Source: Megachile rotundata
Taxonomy: Eukaryota; Arthropoda; Insecta; Hymenoptera; Megachilidae
NCBI RefSeq assembly: GCF_050947335.1
Contig: NW_027473327.1
Location: 2,046,001-2,110,000 of the forward strand
DNA: 64,000 nucleotides
Reading direction: 5' to 3'
In this document: piece by piece, positions 14,411 to 28,200 of the stretch
Layout of the letters: each line of letters starts with the position of its first letter
Numbering within the stretch: position 1 is the stretch's first letter
Notes under the pieces: model-generated
The model's input: only the letters and a program-made list of their open reading frames with translations
Databases searched by the model: none
Told to the model about the DNA's origin: nothing
Made by a program: the position numbers and the translations under genes

Positions 14411-15016
14411 CATGATTGTGATTGTATGATTGAGATTGCATGATTTTGTATGTATGATTTCGATTGTATGATTGTGATTGTATGACTGTGATTGTATGAT
14501 TGTGATTGTGTGATTGCGATTGTATGATTGCGATTGTATGACTGTGATTGTATGATTGTGACAGTGCGATTGTGATTGTACGATTGTGATTGTACGATTG
14601 TGATTGTATGATTGTGATTGTATGATTATGATGGAATGATTGTGATTGCATGATTGTGATTGTATGATTGTGATTGCATGATATTGAATGTATGATTGTG
14701 ATTGTATGATTGTGATTGTATGATTGCGATTGTATGATTGTGCTAGTATGATTGTGATTGTAAGATTGTGATTGTATGACTGTGATTGTATGATTGTGAT
14801 TGTATGATTGTGATGGTATGATTGCGATTGTATGATTGTGATTGTATGATTGCGATTGTATGATTGTGATTGTATGATTGCGATTGTATGATTGTGATTG
14901 TATGATTATGATTGTATCATTGTGATTGTATGATTGTGATTGTATGATTATGATTGTATGGTTGTGACTGTATGATTGTGATGGTATGATTGCGGTTGTA
15001 TGATTGCGATCGTATG
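14390..15016 (+). repeat. Higher-order segment C, copy near 14.4-15.0 kb
   Basis: The order is GCATGATTTTGTATG, ATTTCG, GTGTG, GACAGTGCG, TACG/TACG, GATGGAATG, GATATTGAATG, GCTAGTATG, two or more GCG monomers, TATCATTG, TATGGTTGTGACTG, GATGGTATG, GCGGTTG and GCGATCG. Copies with the same order lie near 20.25-20.88, 25.03-25.62, 28.84-29.43 and 38.57-39.16 kb. Shorter ones lie near 2.99-3.37, 9.60-10.03, 16.56-16.91 and 22.44-22.81 kb. Copies at 14.68, 16.70 and 20.54 kb share GATATTGAATG, while those at 29.1 and 38.8 kb have GATTTTGAATG, which splits the family into subgroups. Confidence 0.82.
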
Positions 15017-15036
15017 ATTGTGATTGTGATTGTATG
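15017..15036 (+). repeat. 20-bp monomer: first register step (+6 bp)
   Basis: Between a GCGATCG monomer ending at 15,016 and the next normal unit there is ATTGTG followed by a full ATTGTGATTGTATG. This is a 6+6+8 arrangement instead of 6+8. Monomer starts change from 9 modulo 14 to 1 modulo 14, and all later landmarks up to 27.2 kb keep the new register. Confidence 0.93.
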
Positions 15037-15049
15037 ATTGTGATTGTAT

Positions 15050-15560
15050 GATTGTGATTGTGTGATTGCGATTGTATGATTGCGATTGTATGATTGTGAT
15101 TGTATGATTGTGATGGTTTGATTGTGATTGTTAGATTGCGATATTATGATTGTGATTGTATGATTGTGATTGTATGATTGTGATTGTATGATTGTGATTG
15201 TATGATTGTGATTGTATGATTGTGATGGTTTGATTGTGATTGTATGATTGTGATTGTATGATTGTGATTGTATGATTGTAATTGTATGATTATGATTGTA
15301 TGATTGTGATTGTATGATTGTGATTGTATGACTGTGATTGTATGATTGTGATTGTACGATTGTGATTGTACGATTCTGATTGTATGATTGTGATTGTATG
15401 ATTATGATTGTATGATTGTAATTGTATGATTATGATTGTATGATTGTGATTGTATGATTGAGATTGTATGACTGTGATTGTATGATTGTGATTGTACGAT
15501 TGTGATTGTACGATTCTGATTGTATGATTGTGATTGTATGATTATGATTGTATGATTGTG
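15050..15560 (+). repeat. Higher-order segment G, first copy, with internal 140-bp doublet
   Basis: The segment repeats at about 16,870-17,380 with an offset of 1,820 bp (130 units). In both, a TACG/TACG/ATTCTG run is doubled 140 bp (10 units) apart: 15373/15513 and 17193/17333. The first copy has a private TTAG ending near 15,132 where the second has the usual TATG. Confidence 0.8.
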
Positions 15561-16869
15561 ATAGTATGATTGTGATTGTATGATTGTGATTGTATGACTG
15601 TGATTGTATGATTGTGATTGTGCGATTGTGATTGTACGATTGTGATTGTACGATTGTGATTGTATGATTGTGATTGTATCATTATGATGGAATGATTGTG
15701 ATTGCATGATTGTGATTGTATGATTGTGATTGCATGATTTTGTATGTATGACTGTGATTGTATGATTGTGATTGTATGATTGTGATTGTATGATTGTGAT
15801 AGTATGATTGTGATTGTATGATTGTGATTGTATGATTGTGATTGTATGATTGTGATTGTATGATTGTGATTGTATGATTGTATTTGGGAGATTGTATTTT
15901 GGAGATTGTAATTGTATGATTGCGATTGTATGATTGTGATTGTATGATTGTGATTGTATGATTGTGATTGTATGATTGTGATTGTATGATTGTGATTGTA
16001 TGACTGTGATTGTATGATTGTGATTGTGCGATTGTGATTGTACGATTGTGATTGTACGATTGTGATTGTATGATTGTGATTGTATGATTATGATTGTATG
16101 ATTGTGATAGTATGATTGTGATTGTAAGATTGTGATTGCATGACTGTGATTGTATGATTGCGATGGTTTGATTGTGATTGTATGATTGCGATATTATGAT
16201 TGTGATTGTATGATTGTGATTGTATGATTGTGATTTTATGATTGTGATTGTATGATTGTGATTGTCTGATTGTGGTTGTATGATTGTGATTGTATGATTG
16301 TGATTGTATGATTGTGATTGTATGATTGTCATTGTATGATTATGCTTGTATGATTGTGATTGCATGATTGTGATTGTATGATTGAGATCGTATGATTGCG
16401 ATTGTATGATTGTGATTGTATGGTTGTGATTGTATGATTGTGATTGTATGATTGTAATTGTATGATTATGATTGTATGATTGTGATTGTATGATTGCGAT
16501 GGTTTGATTGTGATTGTATGATTGCGATATTATGATTGTGATTGTATGATTGTGATTGTATGACTGTGATTGTATGATTGTGACAGTGCGATTGTGATTG
16601 TACGATTGTGATTGTACGATTGTGATTGTATGATTGTGATTGTATGATTATGATGGAATGATTGTGATTGCATGATTGTGATTGTATGATTGTGATTGCA
16701 TGATATTGAATGTATGATTGTGATTGTATGATTGTGATTGTATGATTGCGATTGTATGATTGTGCTAGTATGATTGTGATTGTAAGATTGTGATTGTATG
16801 ACTGTGATTGTATGATTGTGATTGTATGATTGTGATGGTATGATTGCGATTGTATGATTGTGATTGTAT
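15561..16869 (+). repeat. Satellite stretch between the two G segments
   Basis: This holds a GTGCG/TACG/TACG trio near 15,620, GATGGAATG, GATTTTGTATG, a landmark block at 15877, a second trio near 16,030, TGCGATATTATG, TTATGCTTG and GAGATCG marks. It ends with a partial C segment (GACAGTGCG to GCTAGTATG, about 16,560-16,860). No gene is visible. Confidence 0.75.
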
Positions 16870-17380
16870 GATTGCGATTGTATGATTGTGATTGTATGAT
16901 TGCGATTGTATGATTGTGATTGTATGATTGTGATGGTTTGATTGTGATTGTATGATTGCGATATTATGATTGTGATTGTATGATTGTGATTGTATGATTG
17001 TGATTGTATGATTGTGATTGTATGATTGTGATTGTATGATTGTGATGGTTTGATTGTGATTGTATGATTGTGATTGTATGATTGTGATTGTATGATTGTA
17101 ATTGTATGATTATGATTGTATGATTGTGATTGTATGATTGTGATTGTATGACTGTGATTGTATGATTGTGATTGTACGATTGTGATTGTACGATTCTGAT
17201 TGTATGATTGTGATTGTATGATTATGATTGTATGATTGTAATTGTATGATTATGATTGTATGATTGTGATTGTATGATTGTGATTGTATGACTGTGATTG
17301 TATGATTGTGATTGTACGATTGTGATTGTACGATTCTGATTGTATGATTGTGATTGTATGATTATGATTGTATGATTGTG
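16870..17380 (+). repeat. Higher-order segment G, second copy
   Basis: Matches 15,050-15,560 with an offset of 1,820 bp, including the 140-bp internal doublet. Its right part overlaps the start of H copy 2, so G and H share the ATTCTG run. Confidence 0.78.
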
Positions 17381-18120
17381 ATAGTATGATTGTGATTGTA
17401 AGATTGTAATTGCATGACTGTGATTGTATGATTGTGATTGTATGATTGTGATTGTATGATTAGGATTGTATGATTGTGATAGTATGATTGTGATTGTATG
17501 ATTGTGATTGTATGATTGTGATTGTATGATTGTGATGGTTTGATTGTGATTGTATGATTCCGATATTATGATTGTGATTGTATGATTGTGATTGTATGAT
17601 TGCGATTGTATGATTATGATTGTATGATTGTATTTGGGAGATTGTGATTGTATGATTGCGATTGTATGATTGTGATTGCGTGATTGTGATTGTATGATTG
17701 CGATTGTATGACTGTGATTGTATGGTTGTGATTGTATGATTGTGATGGTATGATTGTGATTGTATGACTGTGATTGTATGATTGTGATTGTGCGATTGTG
17801 ATTGTACGATTGTGATTGTACGATTGTGATTGTATGATTATGATTGTATGATTATGATTGTATGATTGTGATTGCATGATTGTGATTGTATGATTGTGAT
17901 AGCATGATTGTGATTGTATGACTGTGATTGTACGACTGTGATTGTATGATTGTGATTGTATGATTGTCATTGTATGATTATGATCGTATGATTGTGATTG
18001 CATGATTGTGATTGTATGATTGAGATTGCATGATTTTGTATGTATGACTGTGATTGTATGATTGTGATTGTATGATTGTGATTGTATGATTGTGATAGTA
18101 TGATTGTGATTGTATGATTG
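17155..18120 (+). repeat. Higher-order segment H, second copy
   Basis: Same order of rare variants as 11,690-12,670. One unit is missing before TCCGATATTATG relative to copy 1. One monomer reads TTATG before the solo TTTGGGAG at 17627 where copy 1 has TTGTG. Confidence 0.82.
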
Positions 18121-20249
18121 TGATTGTATGACTGTGATTGTATGATTGTGACTGTATGATTGTGATTGTATGATTGTGATAGTATGATTGTGATTGTATG
18201 ATTGTGATTGTATGACTGTGATTGTATGATTGTGATTGTGCGATTGTGATTGTACGATTGTGATTGTACGATTGTGATTGTATGATTGTGATTGTATCAT
18301 TATGATGGAATGATTGTGATTGCATGATTGTGATTGTATGATTGTGATTGCATGATTTTGAATGTATGATTGTGATTGTAAGATTGTGATTGTATGACTG
18401 TGATTGTATGATTGCGATTGTATGATTGTGATTGTATGATTATGATTGTATGGTTGTGACTGTATGATTGTGATGGTATGAATGCGATTGTATGATTGCG
18501 ATCGTATGATTGTGATTGTATGATTATGATTGTATGATTGTGATTGTATGATTGTGATTGTATGATTGCGATTGTATGGTTGTGAATGTATGATTGTGAT
18601 TGTATGATTGTGATTGTATGATTGTGATTGTATGATTGTGACTGTATGATTGCGATTGTATGATTGTGATTGTGTGATTGCGATTGTATGATTGCGATTG
18701 TGTGATTGTGATTGTATGATTGTGATTGTATGATTGTATTTGGGAGATTGTATTTTGGAGATTGTAATTGTATGATTGCGATTGTATGATTATGATTGTA
18801 TGATTGTGATAGTATGATTGTGATTGTAAGATTGTGATTGCATGACTGTGATTGTATGATTGTGATTGTATGATTGTGATTGTATGATTAGGATTGTATG
18901 ATTGTGATAGTATGATTGTGATTGTATGATTGTGATTGTATGATTGTGATTGTATGATTGTATTTGGGAGATTGTATTTTGGAGATTGTAATTGTATGAT
19001 TGCGATTGTATGATTGTGATTGTATGATTGTGATTGTATGATTGTGATCGTATGATTGTGATCGTATGATTCTGATTGTATGACTGTGATTGTATGATTG
19101 TGATTGTATGATTGTGATTGTATGATTAGGATTGTGTGATTGTGATAGTATGATTGTGATTGTATGATTGTGATTGTATGATTGTGATTGTATGATTGTG
19201 ATTGTATGATTGTGATTGTATGATTGTGATTGTATGATTGTGATTGTATGATTGTGATTGTATGATTGTGATTGTATGATTGTATTTGGGAGATTGTATT
19301 TTGAAGATTGTAATTGTATGATTGCGATTGTATGATTGTGATTGTATGATTGTGATTGTATGATTGTGATTGTATGATTGTGATTGTATGATTGTGATTG
19401 TATGACTGTGATTGTATGATTGTGATTGTGCGATTGTGATTGTACGATTGTGATTGTACGATTGTGATTGTATGATTGTGATTGTATGATTATGATTGTA
19501 TGATTGTGATAGTATGATTGTGATTGTAAGATTGTGATTGCATGACTGTGATTGTATGATTGCGATGGTTTGATTGTGATTGTATGATTGCGATATTATG
19601 ATTGTGATTGTATGATTGTGATTGTATGATTGTGATTGTATGATTGTGATTGTATGATTGTGATTGTCTGATTGTGGTTGTATGATTGTGATTGTATGAT
19701 TGTGATTGTATGATTGTGATTGTATGATTGTCATTGTATGATTATGCTTGTATGATTGTGATTGCATGATTGTGATTGTATGATTGAGATCGTATGATTG
19801 CGATTGTATGATTGTGATTGTATGGTTGTGATTGTATGATTGTGATTGTATGATTGTAATTGTATGATTATGATTGTATGATTGTGATTGTATGATTGCG
19901 ATGGTTTGATTGTGATTGTATAATTGCGATATTATGATTGTGATTGTATGATTATGCTTGTATGATTGTGATTGCATGATTGTGATTGTATGATTGAGAT
20001 CGTATGATTGCGATTGTATGATTGTGATTGTATGGTTGTGATTGTATGATTGTGATTGTATGATTGTAATTGTATGATTATGATTGTATGATTGTGATTG
20101 TATGATTGCGATGGTTTGATTGTGATTGTATGATTGCGATATTATGATTGTGATTGTATGATTGTGATTGTATGATTGTGATTGTGTGATTGTGGTTGTA
20201 TGATTGTGACTGTATGATTGTGATTGTATGATTGTCATTGTATGATTAT
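18121..20249 (+). repeat. Satellite stretch between H2 and the C segment at 20.25 kb
   Basis: This has landmark blocks at 18733, 18957 and 19279, the last with private TTTTGAAG. GATCG pairs occur near 19,046, a GTGCG/TACG/TACG trio near 19,430 and a 210-bp doublet marked by GAGATCG at 19787 and 19997. No gene is visible. Confidence 0.77.
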
Positions 20250-20885
20250 GATTGTATGATTGTGATTGCATGATTGTGATTGTATGATTGAGATTGCATG
20301 ATTTTGTATGTATGATTTCGATTGTATGATTGTGATTGTATGACTGTGATTGTATGATTGTGATTGTGTGATTGCGATTGTATGATTGCGATTGTATGAC
20401 TGTGATTGTATGATTGTGACAGTGCGATTGTGATTGTACGATTGTGATTGTACGATTGTGATTGTATGATTGTGATTGTATGATTATGATGGAATGATTG
20501 TGATTGCATGATTGTGATTGTATGATTGTGATTGCATGATATTGAATGTATGATTGTGATTGTATGATTGTGATTGTATGATTGCGATTGTATGATTGTG
20601 CTAGTATGATTGTGATTGTAAGATTGTGATTGTATGACTGTGATTGTATGATTGTGATTGTATGATTGTGATGGTATGATTGCGATTGTATGATTGTGAT
20701 TGTATGATTGCGATTGTATGATTGTGATTGTATGATTGCGATTGTATGATTGTGATTGTATGATTATGATTGTATCATTGTGATTGTATGATTGTGATTG
20801 TATGATTATGATTGTATGGTTGTGACTGTATGATTGTGATGGTATGATTGCGGTTGTATGATTGCGATCGTATGATTGTGATTGT
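20250..20885 (+). repeat. Higher-order segment C, copy near 20.3-20.9 kb
   Basis: Same variant order as the copy at 14.4 kb, offset 5,858 bp at the GATATTGAATG mark (418 units plus the 6-bp step). GCTAGTATG is at 20601, which is 4,774 bp (341 units) from the same mark in the next C copy at 25375. Confidence 0.82.
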
Positions 20886-21678
20886 ATGATTGTGATTGTA
20901 TGATTGTGATTGTATGATTGTGATTGTGTGATTGCGATTGTATGATTGCGATTGTATGATTGTGATTGTATGATTGTGATGGTTTGATTGTGATTGTATG
21001 ATTGCGATATTATGATTGTGATTGTATGATTGTGATTGTATGATTGTGATTGTATGATTGTGATTGTATGATTGTGATTGTATGATTGTGATTGTCTGAT
21101 TGTGGTTGTATGATTGTGATTGTATGATTGTGATTGTATTATTGTCATTGTATGATTATGATTGTATGATTGTGATTGCATGATTGTGATTGTATGATTG
21201 AGATTGCATGATTTTGTATGTATGATTATGATTGTATGATTGTGATTGTATGATTGTGATTGTATGATTGTGATTGTATGATTGTGATTGTATGATTGTG
21301 ATTGTATGATTGTGATTGTATGATTGTGATTGTATGATTGTGATTGTATGATTGTAATTGTATGATTATGATTGTATGATTGTGATTGTATGATTGTGAT
21401 TGTATGACTGTGATTGTATGATTGTGATTGTACGATTGTGATTGTACGATTGTGATTGTATGATTGTGATTGTATGATTATGATTGTATGATTGTGATAG
21501 TATGATTGTGATTGTAAGATTGTGATTGCATGACTGTGATTGTATGATTGTGATTGGATGATTGTGATTGTATGATTAGGATTGTATGATTGTGATAGTA
21601 TGAATGTGATTGTATGATTGTGATTGTATGATTGTGATTGTATGATTGTATTTGGGAGATTGTATTTTGGAGATTGTA
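20886..21678 (+). repeat. Satellite stretch after the C segment
   Basis: This contains GATGGTTTG and TGCGATATTATG near 21,000, TCTGATTGTGG, GATTTTGTATG near 21,215 and a long run of nearly consensus units (about 21,235-21,345). A TACG pair and a landmark block at 21645 follow, leading directly into A-head copy 3. Confidence 0.77.
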
Positions 21679-22316
21679 ATTGTATAATTGCGATTTTATG
21701 ATTGTGATTGTATGATTGTGATCGTATGATTGTGATCGTATGATAGTGATTGTATGATTGTGATTGTATGGTTGTGATTGTATGATTGTGATTGTATGAT
21801 TGTAATTGTATGATTATGATTGTATGATTGTGATTGTATGATTGTGATGGTTTGATTGTGATTGTATGATTCCGATATTATGATTGTGATTGTATGATTG
21901 TGATTGTATGATTGTGGTTGTATGATTGTGATTGTATGATTGTGATTGTATGATTGTGGTTGTATGATTGTGATTGTATGATTGTATTTGGGAGATTGTG
22001 ATTGTATGATTGCGATTGTATGATTGTGATTGCGTGATTGTGATTGTATGATTGCGATTGTATGATTGTGATTGTATGGTTGTGATTGTATGATTGTGAT
22101 GGTATGATTGTGATTGTATGATTGCGGTAGTATGATTGTGATTGTAAGATTGTGATTGCATGACTGTGATTGTATGATTGTGATTGTATGATTGTGATTG
22201 TATGATTAGGATTGTATGATTGTGATAGTATGATTGTGATTGTATGATTGTGATTGTATGATTGGGATTGTATGATTGTATTTGGGAGATTGTATTTTGG
22301 AGATTGTAATTGTAGG
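21679..22316 (+). repeat. A-head segment, copy 3 (internally shortened)
   Basis: It starts with TATAATTGCGATTTTATG and follows copy 1 to GCGGTAG, then jumps to the ATTAGG/ATTGGG tail and the block at 22275 ending in TAGG. It is 638 bp against about 862-876 bp for the full copies, so an internal stretch of whole units has been lost. Confidence 0.82.
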
Positions 22317-25300
22317 ATTGCGATTGTATGATTGTGATTGTATGATTGTGATTGTATGATTGTGATTGTATGATTGTGATTGTATGATTGTGATTGTATG
22401 ATTGCGATTGTATGGTTGTGAATGTATGATTGTGGTTGTATGATTATGATGGAATGATTGTGATTGCATGATTGTGATTGTATGATTGTGATTGCATGAT
22501 ATTGAAGGTATGATTGTGATTGTATGATTGTGATTGTATGATTGCGATTGTATGATTGTGCTAGTATGATTGTGATTGTAAGATTGTGATTGTATGACTG
22601 TGATTGTATGATTGTGATTGTATGATTGTGATGGTATGATTGCGATTGTATGATTGTGATTGTATGATTGCGATTGTATGATTGTGATTGTATGATTATG
22701 ATTGTATCATTGTGATTGTATGATTGTGATTGTATGATTATGATTGTATGGTTGTGACTGTATGATTGTGATGGTATGATTGCGGTTGTATGATTGCGAT
22801 CGTATGATTGTGATTGTATGATTGTGGTTGTATGATTGTGATTGTATGATTGTGATTGTATGATTGTCATTGTATGATTATGATTGTATGATTGTGATTG
22901 CATGATTGTGATTGTATGATTGAGATTGCATGATTTTGTATGTATGATTATGATTGTATGATTGTGATTGTATGATTGTGATTGTATGATTGTGATTGTA
23001 TGATTGTGATTGTATGATTGTGATTGTATGATTGTGATTGTATGATTGTGATTGTATGATTGTAATTGTATGATTATGATTGTATGATTGTGATTGTATG
23101 ATTGTGATTGTATGACTGTGATTGTATGATTGTGATTGTACGATTGTGATTGTACGATTGTGATTGTATGATTCTGATTGTATGATTATGATTGTATGAT
23201 TGTGATAGTATGATTGTGAGTGTAAGATTGTGATTGCATGACTGTGATTGTATGATTGTGATTGGATGGTTGTGATTGTATGATTAGGATTGTATGATTG
23301 TGATAGTATGAATGTGATTGTATGATTGTGATTGTATGATTGTGATGGTTTGATTGTGATTGTATGATTCCGATATTATGATTGTGATTGTATGATTGTG
23401 ATTGTATGATTGTGGTTGTATGATTGTGATTGTATGATTGTGATTGTATGATTGTGGTTGTATGATTGTGATTGTATGATTGTATTTGGGAGATTGTGGT
23501 TGTATGATTGCGATTGTATGGTTGTGATTGCGTGATTGTGATTGTATGATTGCGATTGTATGATTGTGATTGTATGGTTGTGATTGTATGATTGTGATGG
23601 TATGATTGTGATTGTATGATTGCGGTAGTATGATTGTGATTGTATGATTGTGATTGTATGATTGTGACTGTATGATTGTGATTGTATGATTGTGATTGCG
23701 TGATTGTGGTTGTATGATTGCGATTGTATGATTGCGATTGTATGATTGTGATTGTACGATTGTGATTGTATGATTGTGATTGTATGATTGTGATTGTATG
23801 ATTGTGATTGTATGACTGTGATTGTATGATTGTGATTGTATGATTGTGATTGTATGATTAGGATTGTGTGATTGTGATAGTATGATTGTGATTGTATGAT
23901 TGTGATTGTATGATTGTGATTGTCTGATTGTGGTTGTATGATTGTGATTGTATGATTGTGATTGTATGATTGTGATTGTATGACTGTGATTGCATGATTG
24001 TGATTGTGTGATTGCGATTGTATGATTGCGATTTTATGATTGTGATTGTATGATTGTGATTGTATGATTGTGATTGTATGACTGTGATTGTATGATTGTG
24101 ATTGTATGATTGTGATTGTATGATTAGGATTGTGTGATTGTGGTAGTATGATTGTGATTGTATGATTGTGATTGTATGATTGTGATTGTATGATTGTGAT
24201 TGTATGATTGTGATTGTATGATTGTGATTGTATGATTGTGATTGTATGATTGTGATTGTATGATTGTATTTGGGAGATTGTATTTTGGAGATTGTAATTG
24301 TATGATTGCGATTGTATGATTGTGATTGTATGATTGTGATTGTATGATTGTGATTGTATGATTGTGATTGTATGATTGTGATTGTATGACTGTGATTGTA
24401 TGATTGTGATTGTGCGATTGTGATTGTACGATTGTGATTGTACGATTGTGATTGTATGATTGTGATTGTATGATTATGATTGTATGATTGTGATAGTATG
24501 ATTGTGATTGTAAGATTGTGATTGCATGACTGTGATTGTATGATTGCGATGGTTTGATTGTGATTGTATGATTGCGATATTATGATTGTGATTGTATGAT
24601 TGTGATTGTATGATTGTGATTGTATGATTGTGATTGTCTGATTGTGGTTGTATGATTGTGATTGTATGATTGTGATTGTATGATTGTCATTGTATGATTA
24701 TGCTTGTATGATTGTGATTGCATGATTGTGATTGTATGATTGAGATCGTATGATTGCGATTGTATGATTGTGATTGTATGGTTGTGATTGTATGATTGTG
24801 ATTGTATGATTGTAATTGTATGATTATGATTGTATGATTGTGATTGTATGATTGCGATGGTTTGATTGTGATTGTATGATTGCGATATTATGATTGTGAT
24901 TGTATGATTGTGATTGTATGATTGTGATTGTATGATTGTGATTGTATGATTGTGATTGTCTGATTGTGGTTGTATGATTGTGACTGTATGATTGTGATTG
25001 TATGATTGTCATTGTATGATTATGATTGTATGATTGTGATTGCATGATTGTGATTGTATGATTGAGATTGCATGATTTTGTATGTATGATTTCGATTGTA
25101 TGATTGTGATTGTATGACTGTGATTGTATGATTGTGATTGTGTGATTGCGATTGTATGATTGCGATTGTATGACTGTGATTGTATGATTGTGACAGTGCG
25201 ATTGTGATTGTACGATTGTGATTGTACGATTGTGATTGTATGATTGTGATTGTATGATTATGATGGAATGATTGTGATTGCATGATTGTGATTGTATGAT

Positions 25301-25892
25301 TGTGATTGCATGATATTGAATGCATGATTGTGATTGTATGATTGTGATTGTATGATTGCGATTGTATGATTGTGCTAGTATGATTGTGATTGTAAGATTG
25401 TGATTGTATGACTGTGATTGTATGATTGTGATTGTATGATTGTGATGGTATGATTGCGATTGTATGATTGTGATTGTATGATTGCGATTGTATGATTGTG
25501 ATTGTATGATTATGATTGTATCATTGTGATTGTATGATTGTGATTGTATGATTATGATTGTATGGTTGTGACTGTATGATTGTGATGGTATGATTGCGGT
25601 TGTATGATTGCGATCGTATGATTGTGATTGTATGATTGTGATTGTATGATTGTGATTGTATGATTGTGATTGTGTGATTGCGATTGTATGATTGCGATTG
25701 TATGATTGTGATTGTATGATTGTGATGGTTTGATTGTGATTGTATGATTGCGATATTATGATTGTGATTGTATGATTGTGATTGTATGATTGTGATTGTA
25801 TGATTAGGATTGTATGATTGTGATAGTATGAATGTGATTGTATGATTGTGATTGTATGATTGTATTTGGGAGATTGTATTTTGGAGATTGTA
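22317..25892 (+). repeat. Satellite stretch between A-head copies 3 and 4
   Basis: In order: a partial C segment (about 22,440-22,805), GATTTTGTATG, near-consensus units, a partial A-head run with TCCGATATTATG near 23,370 and solo TTTGGGAG at 23479, TCTGATTGTGG-marked subrepeats near 23.9 kb, a block at 24263, a trio near 24,415, TTATGCTTG/GAGATCG marks near 24.7 kb, a full C copy (about 25,030-25,620) and a block at 25859. No gene is visible. Confidence 0.77.
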
Positions 25893-26754
25893 ATTGTATA
25901 ATTGCGATTTTATGATTGTGATTGTATGATTGTGATCGTATGATTGTGATCGTATGATAGTGATTGTATGATTGTGATTGTATGGTTGTGATTGTATGAT
26001 TGTGATTGTATGATTGTAATTGTATGATTATGATTGTATGATTGTGATTGTATGATTGTGATGGTTTGATTGTGATTGTATGATTCCGATATTATGATTT
26101 TGATTGTATGATTGTGATTGTATGATTGTGGTTGTATGATTGTGATTGTATGATTGTGATTGTATGATTGTGGTTGTATGATTGTGATTGTATGATTGTA
26201 TTTGGGAGATTGTGATTGTATGATTGCGATTGTATGATTGTGATTGCGTGATTGTGATTGTATGATTGCGATTGTATGATTGTGATTGTATGATTGTGAT
26301 GGTATGATTGTGATTGTATGATTGCGGTAGTATGATTGTGATTGTATGATTGTGATTGTATGATTGTGACTGTATGATTGTGATTGTATGATTGTGATTG
26401 CGTGATTGTGATTGTATGATTGCGATTGTATGATTGCGATTGTATGATTGTGATTGTACGATTGTGATTGTATGATTGTGATTGTATGATTGTGATTGTA
26501 TGATTGTGATTGTATGATTGTAATTGTATGATTATGATTGTGTGATTGTGATTGTATGATTATGATTGTATGATTGTGATAGTATGATTGTGATTGTAAG
26601 ATTGTGATTGCATGACTGTGATTGTATGATTGTGATTGTATGATTAGGATTGTATGATTGTGATAGTATGATTGTGATTGTATGATTGTGATTGTATGAT
26701 TGGGATTGTATGATTGTATTTGGGAGATTGTATTTTGGAGATTGTAATTGTAGG
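25893..26754 (+). repeat. A-head segment, copy 4
   Basis: Full-length copy of 862 bp from TATAATTGCG to the block at 26713 ending in TAGG. It has a private ATTATGATTTTG after TCCG and lacks one GGTTG monomer seen after GCGATTG in the other copies. Confidence 0.83.
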
Positions 26755-27214
26755 ATTGCGATTGTATGATTGTGATTGTATGATTGTGATTGTATGATTG
26801 TAATTGTATGATTGTGATTGTATGATTGTGGTTGTATGATTCTGATGGTATGATTGCGATTGTATGATTGTGATTGTATGATTGCGATTGTATGATTGTG
26901 ATTGTATGATTATGATTGTATCATTGTGATTGTATGATTGTGATTGTATGATTATGTTTGTATGATTGTGATTGTGTGATTGTGATTGTATGATTGTATT
27001 TGGGAGATTGTATTTTGGAGATTGTAATTGTATGATTGCGATTGTATGATTGTGATTGTATGATTGCGATTGTATGATTGTGATAGTATGATTGTGATTG
27101 TATGATTGTGATTGTATGATTGTGATAGTATGATTGTGATTGTATGATTGTGATTGCGTGATTGTGATTGTATGATTGCGATTGTATGATTGTGATTGTA
27201 TGATTGTGATTGTA

Positions 27215-28200
27215 TGATTGTGATATTATGATTGTGATAGTATGACTGATTGTATGACTGTGATTGTATGATTGTGATTGTATGATTGTGATTGTCTGAT
27301 TGTGGTTGTATGATTGTGATTGTATGATTGTGATTGTATGATTGTCATTGTATGATTATGATTGTATGATTGTGATTGCATGATTGTGATTGCATGATTG
27401 TGATAATATGATTGCGAATGTATGATTGTGATTATATGTCTGTGATTGTATGATTGTGATTGTATGATTGTGCTAGTATGATTGTGATTGTAAGATTGTG
27501 ATTGTATGTCTGTGATTGTATGATTGTGATTGTATGATTGTGATTGTATGATTGTGATTGTGTGATTGTGATTGTATGATTGTGATTGTATGATTGTGGT
27601 TGTATGATCGTGATTGTATGATTGTGATATTATGATTGTGATTGTATGATTGTGATTGTATGATTGTGATTGTATGATTGTGATTGTATGACTGTGATTG
27701 TATGATTGTGATTGTGCGATTGTGATTGTACGATTGTGATTGTACGATTGTGATTGTATGATTATGATTGTATGATTATGATTGTATGATTGTGATTGCA
27801 TGATTGTGATTGTATGATTGTGATAGTATGATTGTGATTGTATGACTGTGATTGTACGACTGTGATTGTATGATTGTGATTGTATGATTGTCATTGTATG
27901 ATTATGATTGTATGATTGTGATTGCATGATTGTGATTGTATGATTGAGATTGCATGATTTTGTATGTATGATTGTGATTGTATGATTGTGATTGTATGAT
28001 TGTGATAGTATGATTGTGATTGTATGATTGTGATTGTATGACTGTGATTGTATGATTGTGACTGTATGATTGTGATTGTATGATTGTGATAGTATGATTG
28101 TGATTGTATGATTGTGATTGTATGACTGTGATTGTATGATTGTGATTGTGCGATTGTGATTGTACGATTGTGATTGTACGATTGTGATTGTATGATTGTG
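27215..28200 (+). repeat. Higher-order segment E, copy 1
   Basis: Marks in order are GATATTATG, GATAGTATGACTG, TCTGATTGTGG, TCATTG, GCATG/GCATG, GATAATATG, GCGAATG, TATGTCTG, GCTAGTATG, a second TATGTCTG, TATGATCG, GATATTATG, a GTGCG/TACG/TACG trio, TACGACTG and GATTTTGTATG. Related copies begin near 31.63, 37.23 and 41.35 kb. This copy has a single GATATTATG where the others have two, and it holds the 12-bp register-breaking unit. The landmark block found inside E2, E3 and E4 is missing here. Confidence 0.8.
27245..27256 (+). repeat. 12-bp monomer: second register step (-2 bp)
   Basis: The unit reads ACTGATTGTATG, a TG short of the expected ACTGTGATTGTATG found at the same place in the other E copies. 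Monomer starts shift from 1 to 13 modulo 14, and this is kept at every later landmark up to 48.5 kb. Confidence 0.93.
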
